A stretch of DNA of 12,882 bases from an uncultured Actinomycetes bacterium (GTDB lineage Bacteria; Actinomycetota; Acidimicrobiia; Acidimicrobiales; Acidimicrobilacustridaceae), in the NCBI GenBank assembly GCA_945957335.1, contig CAMFLJ010000083.1:1-12882 (forward strand), given 5' to 3'. Below the pieces are notes generated by a model. That model was given only the letters and a program-made list of their open reading frames with translations. It did not search any database and had not been told where the DNA came from. The position numbers and the translations under genes were made by a program. Below are positions 1 to 5,319 of the stretch, in pieces. Numbering within the stretch: position 1 is the first letter of the stretch; every line of letters starts with the position of its first letter.

Positions 1-832
1 CCTCGGCACCGGCGGACGCGTCCGCCGCGGAGCTGGTGGTCGACCCGTCACCGGGCACGGTGGCGGCGGCGTCACCTGCCGCCGCATCGGCTGCGACGGT
101 CGTGGTGGTGGCGAGGCCCGAGAGGTCGGGCAGGACCGGGAGGCCGCCCGACGACGACCCCCCGCCGGAACCGGAACCGCTGCCACCGCCACCGGTGCCG
201 CCACCGCCCGAGGGCGGGGCCGCGGTGGGCGGCGGGGCCAGGGCGGGGAACAGCGAGGACGTCGGCGAGATGCGCGGCTTGGGGGCATCGCCGTCGGCCG
301 AGCCGGTGGTGTAGCGCCAGCCCATGATCTCGCCGTCGACCATGCGCCGGACGAACGGGTTGTCGTGGCCGTACGACCACACGCCCCCGGAGCCGTTGAA
401 GTAGGCCCAGTACGCGTAGGCGCCTCCGCTGTTCACCGGGCATCCGGAGCCGGGGAACCCGTCGAGCCCGCAGAGCAGGCCGCTGTCGGCGTAGCGCGGC
501 GAGGGCAGCCCCAGCTCCGAGGCGCGCTGGGCCAGGATCTTCGAGCCCGAGGTGCCGGCCGCCACCACGAGGCAGGTGGCGGCCGGGGCACGGGGACCCG
601 TCTCCCCCGGGTCGACGACGATCACGACCCGGATCTGCCCGCCGGCCAACGGGCCCGAGCACGACGTGGCCGCCGACGCGGGGCCGGCCGTGACCGTGCC
701 CACCGCGGCCGTCGCCACCAGCGCGAGCGCCATGACGACCATCGCGACGAGCGCCGAGGCCCACCCGGTGACCCGCCGAGGCGCGGCCCGGCCCGGCACG
801 GGCTCGGTGCGGCGGAGGCGGGTGAGGCGCAC
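1..832 (-). CDS. Secreted SCO2322-like protein under cobalamin riboswitch control (C-terminal end missing)
   Basis: The gene starts at a GTG at 832 and runs off the left edge, giving 277 visible residues. Residues 1-54 look like a signal peptide: an Arg-rich start, a hydrophobic stretch at about 24-46, and a likely cleavage after PASA near 54. The globular part (about 55-180) has four cysteines (58, 87, 121, 131), enough for two disulfides, and ends in an aromatic segment with YWAYF, VWSYG and DGEIMGWRY. That signature resembles the SCO2322-type secreted proteins encoded next to cobalamin ECF transport genes; this is recognised from memory, not by a search. Residues after about 180 are a low-complexity Pro/Gly/Ser/Ala/Thr linker, typical of a wall-spanning region, and a membrane anchor may lie outside the window. 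The GTG is preceded at 8 bases by GGAAGGA, and the cobalamin riboswitch lies upstream on the same strand. A role in corrinoid capture or uptake is inferred from those two points. Function confidence is moderate; coding confidence is high. Confidence 0.8.
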   Translation of the reverse strand, partial: MRLTRLRRTEPVPGRAAPRRVTGWASALVAMVVMALALVATAAVGTVTAGPASAATSCSGPLAGGQIRVVIVVDPGETGPRAPAATCLVVAAGTSGSKILAQRASELGLPSPRYADSGLLCGLDGFPGSGCPVNSGGAYAYWAYFNGSGGVWSYGHDNPFVRRMVDGEIMGWRYTTGSADGDAPKPRISPTSSLFPALAPPPTAAPPSGGGGTGGGGSGSGSGGGSSSGGLPVLPDLSGLATTTTVAADAAAGDAAATVPGDGSTTSSAADASAGAE

Positions 833-840
833 GGGTCTGG

Positions 841-847
841 TCCTTCC
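841..847 (-). promoter_or_regulatory. Shine-Dalgarno of the riboswitch-controlled gene
   Basis: GGAAGGA on the minus strand lies 8 bases before the GTG at 832 and fixes that start. It sits inside CCGGAAGGAC, which can pair with GTCCTTCGG at 871-879 about 20 bases upstream, so it could be masked when the riboswitch is in the off state. Most other genes here appear leaderless, so a real leader with an SD fits riboswitch control. Confidence 0.7.
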
Positions 848-870
848 GGACGGGCGGCGTGCCCACCCCA

Positions 871-959
871 CCGAAGGACTGCCCTCGGCCGACCGGGCCC
901 CACCTCCCGCAGTCCGACGACGGGTGAATGGCGGAGCATCCCCCCGTCCCGGGCAGTCC
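871..959 (-). promoter_or_regulatory. Putative expression platform of the cobalamin riboswitch
   Basis: Three complementary segments lie in order on the minus strand: GGACTGCC at 959-952 (inside the aptamer's B12 box), GGACTGC at 915-909, and GGCAGTCC at 883-876. The third can pair with either of the first two but not both. It also overlaps GTCCTTCGG (879-871), which can cover the Shine-Dalgarno at 841-847. This is the layout expected of a switch that controls translation through mutually exclusive helices. The pairings are read from sequence; the direction of switching is inferred. No U-tract is present, so translation control is more likely than termination. Confidence 0.55.
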
Positions 960-1124
960 GGCTCGTGGCCCCCCGAGGCGTGGGCCGGACGGCCCCTGCG
1001 ACGATCGGCCACCTACGGTTGCGGGTCAGCGCCGGACTTCGACCGGCTTCCCCCGCGACGGTGGGTGTGCGTTGTGCCGCCCACCGAACCACACCCCGTC
1101 GCGGGCGTCAACCACACCGCCCGG
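949..1124 (-). ncRNA. Cobalamin riboswitch aptamer
   Basis: Read on the minus strand, the conserved core of the AdoCbl/cobalamin aptamer is present at 1054-1018: GAAGCCGGT, then TCCGGCGCTGACCCGCAAC. The 3' B12-box-like element AGCCGGACTGCC follows near 963-952. Outer stem P1 is CCGGGC (1124-1119) with GCCCGG (954-949). A perfect 10-bp stem joins 1105-1096 to 1061-1052, and an overlapping alternative hairpin CGGTGGG/CCCACCG lies at 1086-1080/1065-1059. A small GCCGG/CCGGC hairpin sits in the core. The length of about 176 bases is normal for the family. It lies 117 bases upstream of the secreted-protein start at 832, on the same strand. In this family ligand binding usually lowers expression of corrinoid uptake or synthesis genes. 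Confidence 0.88.
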
Positions 1125-1138
1125 CCACCCCTCCCCTG

Positions 1139-1178
1139 TGGCTCGATCCGCGCCCCTCCAGGGGCGCGAGGCGAGCCA
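1139..1178. repeat. 40-bp palindromic repeat, copy 1
   Basis: The element reads TGGCTCG, 3-base bulge, CGCGCCCC, loop TCCA, GGGGCGCG, 3-base bulge, CGAGCCA. This gives a 7+8 bp hairpin. It is separated by 12 bases from a second copy that differs at only a few positions. It lies just upstream of the riboswitch in the divergent intergenic region. Confidence 0.85.
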
Positions 1179-1190
1179 CGGACCGACCCC

Positions 1191-1230
1191 TGGCTCGATC
1201 CGCGCCCCTCCGGGGGCGCGATCCGAGCCA
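1191..1230. repeat. 40-bp palindromic repeat, copy 2
   Basis: Same architecture as copy 1, with loop TCCG and internal bulge ATC on both sides. The arms TGGCTCG/CGAGCCA and CGCGCCCC/GGGGCGCG are identical to copy 1. The two copies together span 1139-1230 and could act as a paired operator, an RNA double hairpin, or a REP-like mobile palindrome. The rest of the intergenic region (1231-1294) shows only C/G-rich sequence with no further feature. Confidence 0.85.
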
Positions 1231-1294
1231 TGGGGTGGAGGCGGACGGGACGTGACGTGCGACCCCGGACCCCCTCGGCCCCTCCGCCCGCCCG

Positions 1295-1300
1295 TATCCT
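1295..1300 (+). promoter_or_regulatory. -10 box of a leaderless MpaB-type gene
   Basis: TATCCT ends 7 bases before the GTG at 1308, so transcription would start at or very near the start codon. No Shine-Dalgarno and no clear -35 hexamer are visible. The TANNNT-plus-short-gap layout recurs at four other genes in this window. Confidence 0.6.
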
Positions 1301-1307
1301 CGGGAAC

Positions 1308-2294
1308 GTGATCGACCTCCCGCTGGAACGGCTCGCCGCCCCTGTCACCGCGCCGGTGAACGCAGTGGGCACCGCGGTCGGCTCCGCGGTCGATGCCGCC
1401 GGGTCCGCGGTGGGCTCGGCCGTCGACGCCGCCGTCACCGGTGTGCGCAGCCAGCTCGGCAAGGGCGTGCGCCGCATGGTGGCCGGCGACCAGCCACCGG
1501 TGCGCGACCTCACCGCTCCCGTCGAGGGCGATCCCGGCCTGTTCGGCCCCGACAGCGTCACCTGGCGGGTCCACGCCGACGCCTCGATGTTCGTCGGTGG
1601 CCTGCGGGCCCTGCTGCTCCAGATGCTCCACCCGCTGGCCATGGCCGGCGTGGCCGAGCACTCCGACTACCGCCGCCACCCCGACCGTCGCCTGGCCCGA
1701 ACCGCGCTCTACGTCGCCACCACCACCTACGGCACCACGGCCCAGGCCGAGGAGGCCATCGACATGGTGCGCCGGGTGCACCGCAGCGTCGTGGGCACCG
1801 CACCCGACGGCCGGCCCTACTCGGCCTCCGACCCGCACCTGGTGGCGTGGGTGCACCACGCCGAGGTCGACAGCTTCCTGCGGGCCTACCAGCGCTACGG
1901 CGCCGAGCCGCTCTCGGCCGTCGAGGCCGACCGCTACGTCGCCGAGATGGCGGTGCTGTGCGAGAAGCTCGGCGGCGAGCCCCCGGCCCGATCGGTCGCC
2001 GAGCTGCGCGCCTACTTCAGCTCGGTCCGCCCGGAGCTCCACGCCGGCTCCCAGGCCCACGACGCCGCCCGGTGGCTGATGGTGCCGCCCCTCCCGCTCG
2101 CCGCTCGCCCCGCCTACGCGGTGATCGCCCCCGCGGCGGTGGGCCTGCTCCCGGGATGGGCCCAGCGCGAGCTGTGGCTGCCGCTGCTGCCCGGTGTCGA
2201 CCCGGTGGTCGTGCGACCGGCGGCCCGGGTGCTGCTGCGAACCCTCTCGTGGGCGGTCACCGGCTCGTTCGCCGACGAGCGGCGCGCCGCCTGA
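1308..2294 (+). CDS. MpaB/DUF2236-family (latex-clearing-protein-like) oxygenase domain protein
   Basis: This is a 328-residue protein. Its core (about 70-315) matches the DUF2236 family (MpaB oxygenase / rubber oxygenase Lcp catalytic domain) by the run GDPGLFGPDSVTWRVHAD, LLLQMLHPLAMAGV at about 102-115, the basic RRLART segment ending at R131-T132, and RRVHRSVVG with H158. In Lcp-type members an Arg, a Thr and a distal His surround or ligate haem b; R131, T132 and H158 are candidate equivalents, tentative without an alignment. The N-terminal 12-45 is unusual: repeats of AVGSAVDAA form a small-residue amphipathic helix that may bind a membrane or a partner. The substrate cannot be named, as many actinobacterial members are uncharacterised. 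The GTG start is chosen because the -10-like TATCCT lies 7 bases upstream and the divergent regulatory region ends there. The longer open frame upstream is low-complexity and runs antisense through the riboswitch. Confidence 0.85.
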   Translation: MIDLPLERLAAPVTAPVNAVGTAVGSAVDAAGSAVGSAVDAAVTGVRSQLGKGVRRMVAGDQPPVRDLTAPVEGDPGLFGPDSVTWRVHADASMFVGGLRALLLQMLHPLAMAGVAEHSDYRRHPDRRLARTALYVATTTYGTTAQAEEAIDMVRRVHRSVVGTAPDGRPYSASDPHLVAWVHHAEVDSFLRAYQRYGAEPLSAVEADRYVAEMAVLCEKLGGEPPARSVAELRAYFSSVRPELHAGSQAHDAARWLMVPPLPLAARPAYAVIAPAAVGLLPGWAQRELWLPLLPGVDPVVVRPAARVLLRTLSWAVTGSFADERRAA

Positions 2295-2324
2295 CCCACT
2301 CGGCCGGGCCTCGGCGGCGGTGGC

Positions 2325-3284
2325 TCAGCCGACGAGCAGCAGGGCGAGGATGACGAGGACGGCCACCGCCACCAGGGCGATGGCGGCCTCGAGCGGGCGG
2401 ACCCACGCCGGGCGCACGCTCTCGGGCACGAGCTCGTCGTCGGTGCCGACCGCGGTGTCGGTGGCCGCATCGGCGGGATCGGCCGGGGGCGTCGGCGCCA
2501 CGGCGAGCCACGCCTCGAAGGCGGCGTCGGTGCGGTCGCTGGCCGCGGCCCCACCGGCGGGGGCCGTCGACGCGAGCCCCGGCGCGGCATCCTGGAGGTC
2601 CGGCGCCTCGACGTCGGGGAGCACGAAGGCGGCGGGCGCAGCCGCGACCTCGGGCTCGGCGACCACCCGCTCGACCAGCACCTCCGGCTCGGACTCGACG
2701 ACCGGCTCGACCACGGTGGCGGCGGCCGTGACGGGGCCGGGCAGCTCCGGGATCTCGACCGCCTCGGGCTCGGCGACCACCGGCTCGACGGCGGCGACGG
2801 GGACCGGCTCGGCGGCGACCTCGTCGTCGGCCACCACGAGGGCCTCGGCCACCACCGGCGGAGCCGCCTCGGTGAGGTCGAGGACGCTGTCGGGCACGAC
2901 CAGCTCGTCGACGGCGTCGGCCCGGTCGACCAGCACGGTGGCGAGCTCGCCGCGGGCCTCGTTCAGGATGGCCTGGGCGCGGGCCCGGGCCTCGGCGATG
3001 ACCGCCTCGGCCTCGGTGTCGGACGCGGCGGCGGCCTCGGCGATCTCGGCCCGGCCGGTGACGTAGAGCGACGCCACCATGCGCTCGACGAGCTCCTCGG
3101 CCCGCTCGACGAACGGGTCGTAGCCCGAGCCTCCGGCGGCGCGGGCCGCCTCGACCTGGTGGATGCGGGCCTCGAGGCCCTCGAGCTCGGCCTGGAGCCG
3201 GCAGATCTCGAGGTGCAGCGCCAGCTCGCGCGGGTCGGTGGGCGCGGCGGGCACCGCTGCGGCGGCCGCGCCGATCGGGGTCAT
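2325..3284 (-). CDS. Coiled-coil, tail-anchored membrane protein, function unknown
   Basis: The protein has 319 residues. Residues 18-48 and about 58-118 are rich in Glu, Ala and Arg with heptad-like spacing and are predicted coiled coil; the second includes EAEAVIAEARARAQAILNEA. Residues 120-295 form a long acidic linker of Ala/Val/Pro/Glu with repeated VVAEPE/VVEPVVE motifs. The last 22 residues (about 297-318, AIALVAVAVLVILALLLVG) are a single hydrophobic segment preceded by RPAWVRPLE, so the protein is likely tail-anchored with its coiled coil in the cytoplasm. Its ATG overlaps the stop of the upstream gene as ATGA at 3281-3284, so the two are translationally coupled. The helical part has a DivIVA-like look, but I see no DivIVA N-terminal motif. 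A scaffold role at the membrane or division site is inference. The gene converges on the MpaB-type gene with a 30-bp gap and no obvious terminator. Confidence 0.75.
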   Translation of the reverse strand: MTPIGAAAAAVPAAPTDPRELALHLEICRLQAELEGLEARIHQVEAARAAGGSGYDPFVERAEELVERMVASLYVTGRAEIAEAAAASDTEAEAVIAEARARAQAILNEARGELATVLVDRADAVDELVVPDSVLDLTEAAPPVVAEALVVADDEVAAEPVPVAAVEPVVAEPEAVEIPELPGPVTAAATVVEPVVESEPEVLVERVVAEPEVAAAPAAFVLPDVEAPDLQDAAPGLASTAPAGGAAASDRTDAAFEAWLAVAPTPPADPADAATDTAVGTDDELVPESVRPAWVRPLEAAIALVAVAVLVILALLLVG

Positions 3285-3796
3285 GGCGCGGCGGGGTCGG
3301 CGGCGAGGACGGCGTCGGAGCGGCCGAGGTCGATCACGGCGTCGTCGCGGACGTCGACGGTGACCTCGGGGCCGGCGGCGGCCGCGGCGCCCACGGGCTC
3401 CCGGCGGAGCCGGTCGGCCACGTCGAGCAGGACGCGGGCCTCGCCCTCGGCGTCGATCACGATCGTGGTGGCCTGGCGGCGGGCGGCGTCGAGGCGCTCG
3501 GCGGACAGGCGCTGCGACTCGGTGCGCTCCCGGTCGAGGACCTCCTGGGCCTCGGCGACCCGGGCGCTGAACCAGTGGACGAGCTGGTCGTCGGCGGCGG
3601 GGGTGCGGGCCTCGAGGATGTCGAGGGTCTCACGGGCGGCGGCGACGCGGGCCGACAGGTGGCGGTGCAGGAGATCGGTGCGCAGCACGGCGCCGGAGGA
3701 CGAGGGCGGGGCCGCCACGGCTGCCGCGCCGGGCACGGTGGCGCCGGCCGGACCGGCGGTCGGGGTGCCTGCGGACGCCGTCTCCCGGGAGATCAT
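3281..3796 (-). CDS. Small coiled-coil protein, function unknown, coupled to the tail-anchored gene
   Basis: The protein has 171 residues and starts at an ATG 8 bases after TAGCAT. Residues 1-36 are Ala/Gly/Pro/Thr-rich and probably disordered. About 37-133 is a continuous charged helix (LLHRHLSARVAAARETLDIL, then AEAQEVLDRERTESQRL) and the C-terminal 40 residues are acidic and flexible. ATTIVIDAEGEARVLLDVAD at about 109-128 aligns well with AQAILNEARGELATVLVDRAD in the downstream tail-anchored protein, suggesting a shared module and possible hetero-oligomers. No membrane segment or catalytic motif is visible. The stop TGA overlaps the next start. I do not recognise a named family; DivIVA-like or ATP-synthase-b-like helices are the nearest look-alikes. 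Confidence 0.75.
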   Translation of the reverse strand: MISRETASAGTPTAGPAGATVPGAAAVAAPPSSSGAVLRTDLLHRHLSARVAAARETLDILEARTPAADDQLVHWFSARVAEAQEVLDRERTESQRLSAERLDAARRQATTIVIDAEGEARVLLDVADRLRREPVGAAAAAGPEVTVDVRDDAVIDLGRSDAVLAADPAAP

Positions 3797-3804
3797 GAGC
3801 CGGG

Positions 3805-3810
3805 ATGCTA
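3805..3810 (-). promoter_or_regulatory. -10 box of the coiled-coil operon
   Basis: TAGCAT on the minus strand ends 8 bases before the ATG at 3796, with no Shine-Dalgarno. The surrounding CCGGTAGCATC (3814-3804) is identical to the sequence in front of murT at 9640-9650. Confidence 0.6.
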
Positions 3811-3815
3811 CCGGA

Positions 3816-3854
3816 CCCGCCCCGGCCGGTCCCAGACCCCTTCCCGGGGGCGGG
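3816..3854. terminator. Possible GC hairpin after the SDR gene
   Basis: CCCGCCCC at 3816-3823 and GGGGCGGG at 3847-3854 can form an 8-bp stem with a 23-base loop, just past the SDR stop at 3869. There is no U-tract and the region also holds the next promoter, so it could be a chance pairing in GC-rich DNA. Confidence 0.3.
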
Positions 3855-3868
3855 CCGACCCGTCGGGA

Positions 3869-4639
3869 TCAGACGCCGTAGCCGCCGTCGACGTCGAGCA
3901 TCTGGCCGCTGATGAAGTCGGCCCGCTCGGACGCCAGGAAGCACACGGCTTCGGCGATGTCGACGGCGTCACCGAACTTGCGGAGGGGGATGTTGCGCAT
4001 GGTGACCTCGAGGGCGGCGTCGTCGAGGTCGCCCGACGCCATGAGGCGGGCGGCCATGCCGTCGGTGAGCATGCCCGGCCCGACGCAGTTGGCCCGCACG
4101 CCGAAGCGGCCCTCCTCGGCGGCGATGGCCCGGATCACGGCCTCGACGGCGCCCTTGGTGCCCGACGACAGGCCGTCGCGCACCGGGTAGCGGCGGGTGG
4201 CGGCGGTGGTGACGGCCACGATGCTGCCGTGGGCCTCGCGCAGCGCCGGGAGGGCGGGCTGGACGAGGTTGAAGAAGGCCACGGCCTCGCCCTCGATCTG
4301 GGCCCGGTACTCCGACGGCTGCACCTTCGAGAGGTGCACCTGGGGCACGTGGGGGCCGGCGGCGTGGACCAGGGTGTGGAGCCCACCGAAGCGCTCGACG
4401 GTGGCGGCCACGAGCGCGCCGGCCGCGGCCTCGTCGGCCAGGTCGACGGCCGTGGCCGAGACCTCCGCGCCGAGCGCCCGCAGCTCGGCCTCGAGCTCGG
4501 CCGCCGCGGTGGCGTTGGCGCGGTAGGTGAAGGCCACGTCGCTGCCCCGCTCGGCGAGCATCCGGCAGATGGCGGCGCCGATGCCACCGGTGCCGCCGGT
4601 GACCAGTGCCGCGCCGCTGCGTCCCCCGAAGTCGTCCAC
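3869..4639 (-). CDS. Short-chain dehydrogenase/reductase-like protein with altered catalytic residues
   Basis: This 256-residue protein has the length and fold signature of a classical SDR. It shows the Rossmann motif TGGTGGIG at 14-21, HAAG at 92-95 in place of the usual NNAG, VGPGM after the sixth strand, and a FabG-like end (FISGQMLDVDGGYGV). The active-site segment is not canonical. The lysine of YxxxK is K152, but the position four before it is S148, and the usual catalytic serine 13 residues earlier is T135. The catalytic Asn position also appears to be Glu by rough alignment. The protein may therefore bind NAD(P)(H) with altered or lost reductase activity, or belong to a clade using another proton donor. 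The GTG start is supported by AGGAG 7 bases upstream and by the Rossmann motif beginning at residue 14. It is divergent from the phosphatase gene. The substrate is unknown. Confidence 0.85.
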   Translation of the reverse strand: MDDFGGRSGAALVTGGTGGIGAAICRMLAERGSDVAFTYRANATAAAELEAELRALGAEVSATAVDLADEAAAGALVAATVERFGGLHTLVHAAGPHVPQVHLSKVQPSEYRAQIEGEAVAFFNLVQPALPALREAHGSIVAVTTAATRRYPVRDGLSSGTKGAVEAVIRAIAAEEGRFGVRANCVGPGMLTDGMAARLMASGDLDDAALEVTMRNIPLRKFGDAVDIAEAVCFLASERADFISGQMLDVDGGYGV

Positions 4640-4646
4640 CCGTTCA

Positions 4647-4651
4647 CTCCT
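4647..4651 (-). promoter_or_regulatory. Shine-Dalgarno of the SDR gene
   Basis: AGGAG on the minus strand, 7 bases before the GTG at 4639, decides that start. It contrasts with the leaderless neighbours. Confidence 0.65.
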
Positions 4652-4726
4652 GCGTCGTCCGAGCCGGCGGCCGACGCCGGCACGGACGGTCTAGCCGCCG
4701 CCCGTCGCTGCGGCCAGACTCGACCC

Positions 4727-5245
4727 ATGGCCGACCCCGCCCCCGTGCGCCTGTGCTTCGTGTGCCTCGGCAACATCTGCCGCTCGCCCACTGCCGAGGG
4801 GGTCATGGCGGCGCTGGTCGACGAGGCCGGCCTCACCGGCCGGATCGTGGTCGACAGCGCCGGCACCGGCGACTGGCACCGCGGCGAGCTGCCCGACGAG
4901 CGGGCCCGGGCCGAGGCGCGCCGACGGGGCGTCGAGCTCACGTCGCGGGCCACCACGTTCCGGGCCGGCGACGCCCACGCCTACGACCTGGTGCTGGCGA
5001 TGGACCGCTCGAACCTGGCCGACCTGCTCGACCGCACGCCCGAGCCGGCGCTGCGGGAGCGCATCCACCTGCTGCGCGAGTTCGACCCGGCCCTGACCCC
5101 CGACGACCGGTGGGGCGGCGAGGTGCCCGACCCGTGGGCCGGCGGCGAGCAGGGCTTCGTGGTGGTCTACGACCTGATCGAGGCGGCGTGCCGGGGTCTG
5201 CTCGCCCACGTCCGGGAGACGCTGCCCGCTCCCGAAGACGGCTGA
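4727..5245 (+). CDS. Low-molecular-weight protein tyrosine phosphatase
   Basis: This 172-residue protein is close to the family's usual ~150-165. The P-loop CLGNICRS starts at C13, the cysteine nucleophile of CX5R, with R19 binding phosphate. The general-acid loop is VPDPW with D135. DSAGTGDWHRGELPDERA at 43-60 is the conserved family segment after the P-loop helix. It removes phosphate from phosphotyrosine proteins, or in some members acts on other small substrates. Bacterial relatives often act on BY-kinases or capsule regulators, but no kinase is in view. The ATG at 4727 is chosen because the fold begins at residue 7; a weak -10-like CAGACT ends 6 bases upstream and there is no SD. It stands alone: divergent from the SDR and followed by a hairpin. 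Confidence 0.93.
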   Translation: MADPAPVRLCFVCLGNICRSPTAEGVMAALVDEAGLTGRIVVDSAGTGDWHRGELPDERARAEARRRGVELTSRATTFRAGDAHAYDLVLAMDRSNLADLLDRTPEPALRERIHLLREFDPALTPDDRWGGEVPDPWAGGEQGFVVVYDLIEAACRGLLAHVRETLPAPEDG

Positions 5246-5247
5246 GG

Positions 5248-5268
5248 GGGGCCGGGCCATTCGGCCCC
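5248..5268 (+). terminator. Likely terminator hairpin after the phosphatase gene
   Basis: GGGGCCG (5248-5254) and CGGCCCC (5262-5268) form a 7-bp stem with a 7-base loop, starting 3 bases after the phosphatase stop. Only TTCTCGAGTT follows, a weak U-run. Confidence 0.5.
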
Positions 5269-5276
5269 TTCTCGAG

Positions 5277-5285
5277 TTATCCACA
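5277..5285 (+). promoter_or_regulatory. Isolated perfect DnaA-box-like 9-mer
   Basis: TTATCCACA matches the consensus DnaA box exactly and lies 23-31 bases before the -10 of the GGDEF-EAL gene, close to the -35 region. It is an AT-rich island in GC-rich DNA. DnaA binding here is untested. Confidence 0.4.
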
Positions 5286-5307
5286 GGCCGGAGTGGCGTA
5301 GGTCACG

Positions 5308-5313
5308 TAGAGT
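5308..5313 (+). promoter_or_regulatory. -10 box of the leaderless GGDEF-EAL gene
   Basis: TAGAGT ends 6 bases before the ATG at 5320; no Shine-Dalgarno lies between. It implies transcription starting at or next to the start codon. Confidence 0.6.
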
Positions 5314-5319
5314 GGCGGC

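Noticed and set aside
72..866. Minus-strand 264-codon frame in the left region
   Set aside because: A different minus-strand frame from 832 has a signal peptide, cysteines, an SD and conserved aromatic motifs; this one is Arg/Gly/His-rich noise.
1139..1230. Twin palindromes as a CRISPR array
   Set aside because: Only two units, each a self-complementary hairpin, with a 12-base spacer; no cas genes nearby.
1139..1230. Twin palindromes as Rho-independent terminators
   Set aside because: Both flanking genes point away from this region and no U-tracts follow on either strand.
552..1307. Long N-terminal extension of the MpaB-type reading frame
   Set aside because: It would run antisense through the secreted-protein gene and the riboswitch, has low-complexity sequence, and ignores the -10 box just before the GTG at 1308.
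2695..2930. Repetitive Val/Glu/Pro coding stretch as a DNA repeat element
   Set aside because: The periodicity follows the VVAEPE/VVEPV protein linker of the tail-anchored gene and is explained by coding sequence.
3575..4726. Long upstream extension of the phosphatase frame
   Set aside because: It lies antisense to the SDR and coiled-coil genes. The phosphatase fold starts right after the ATG at 4727.
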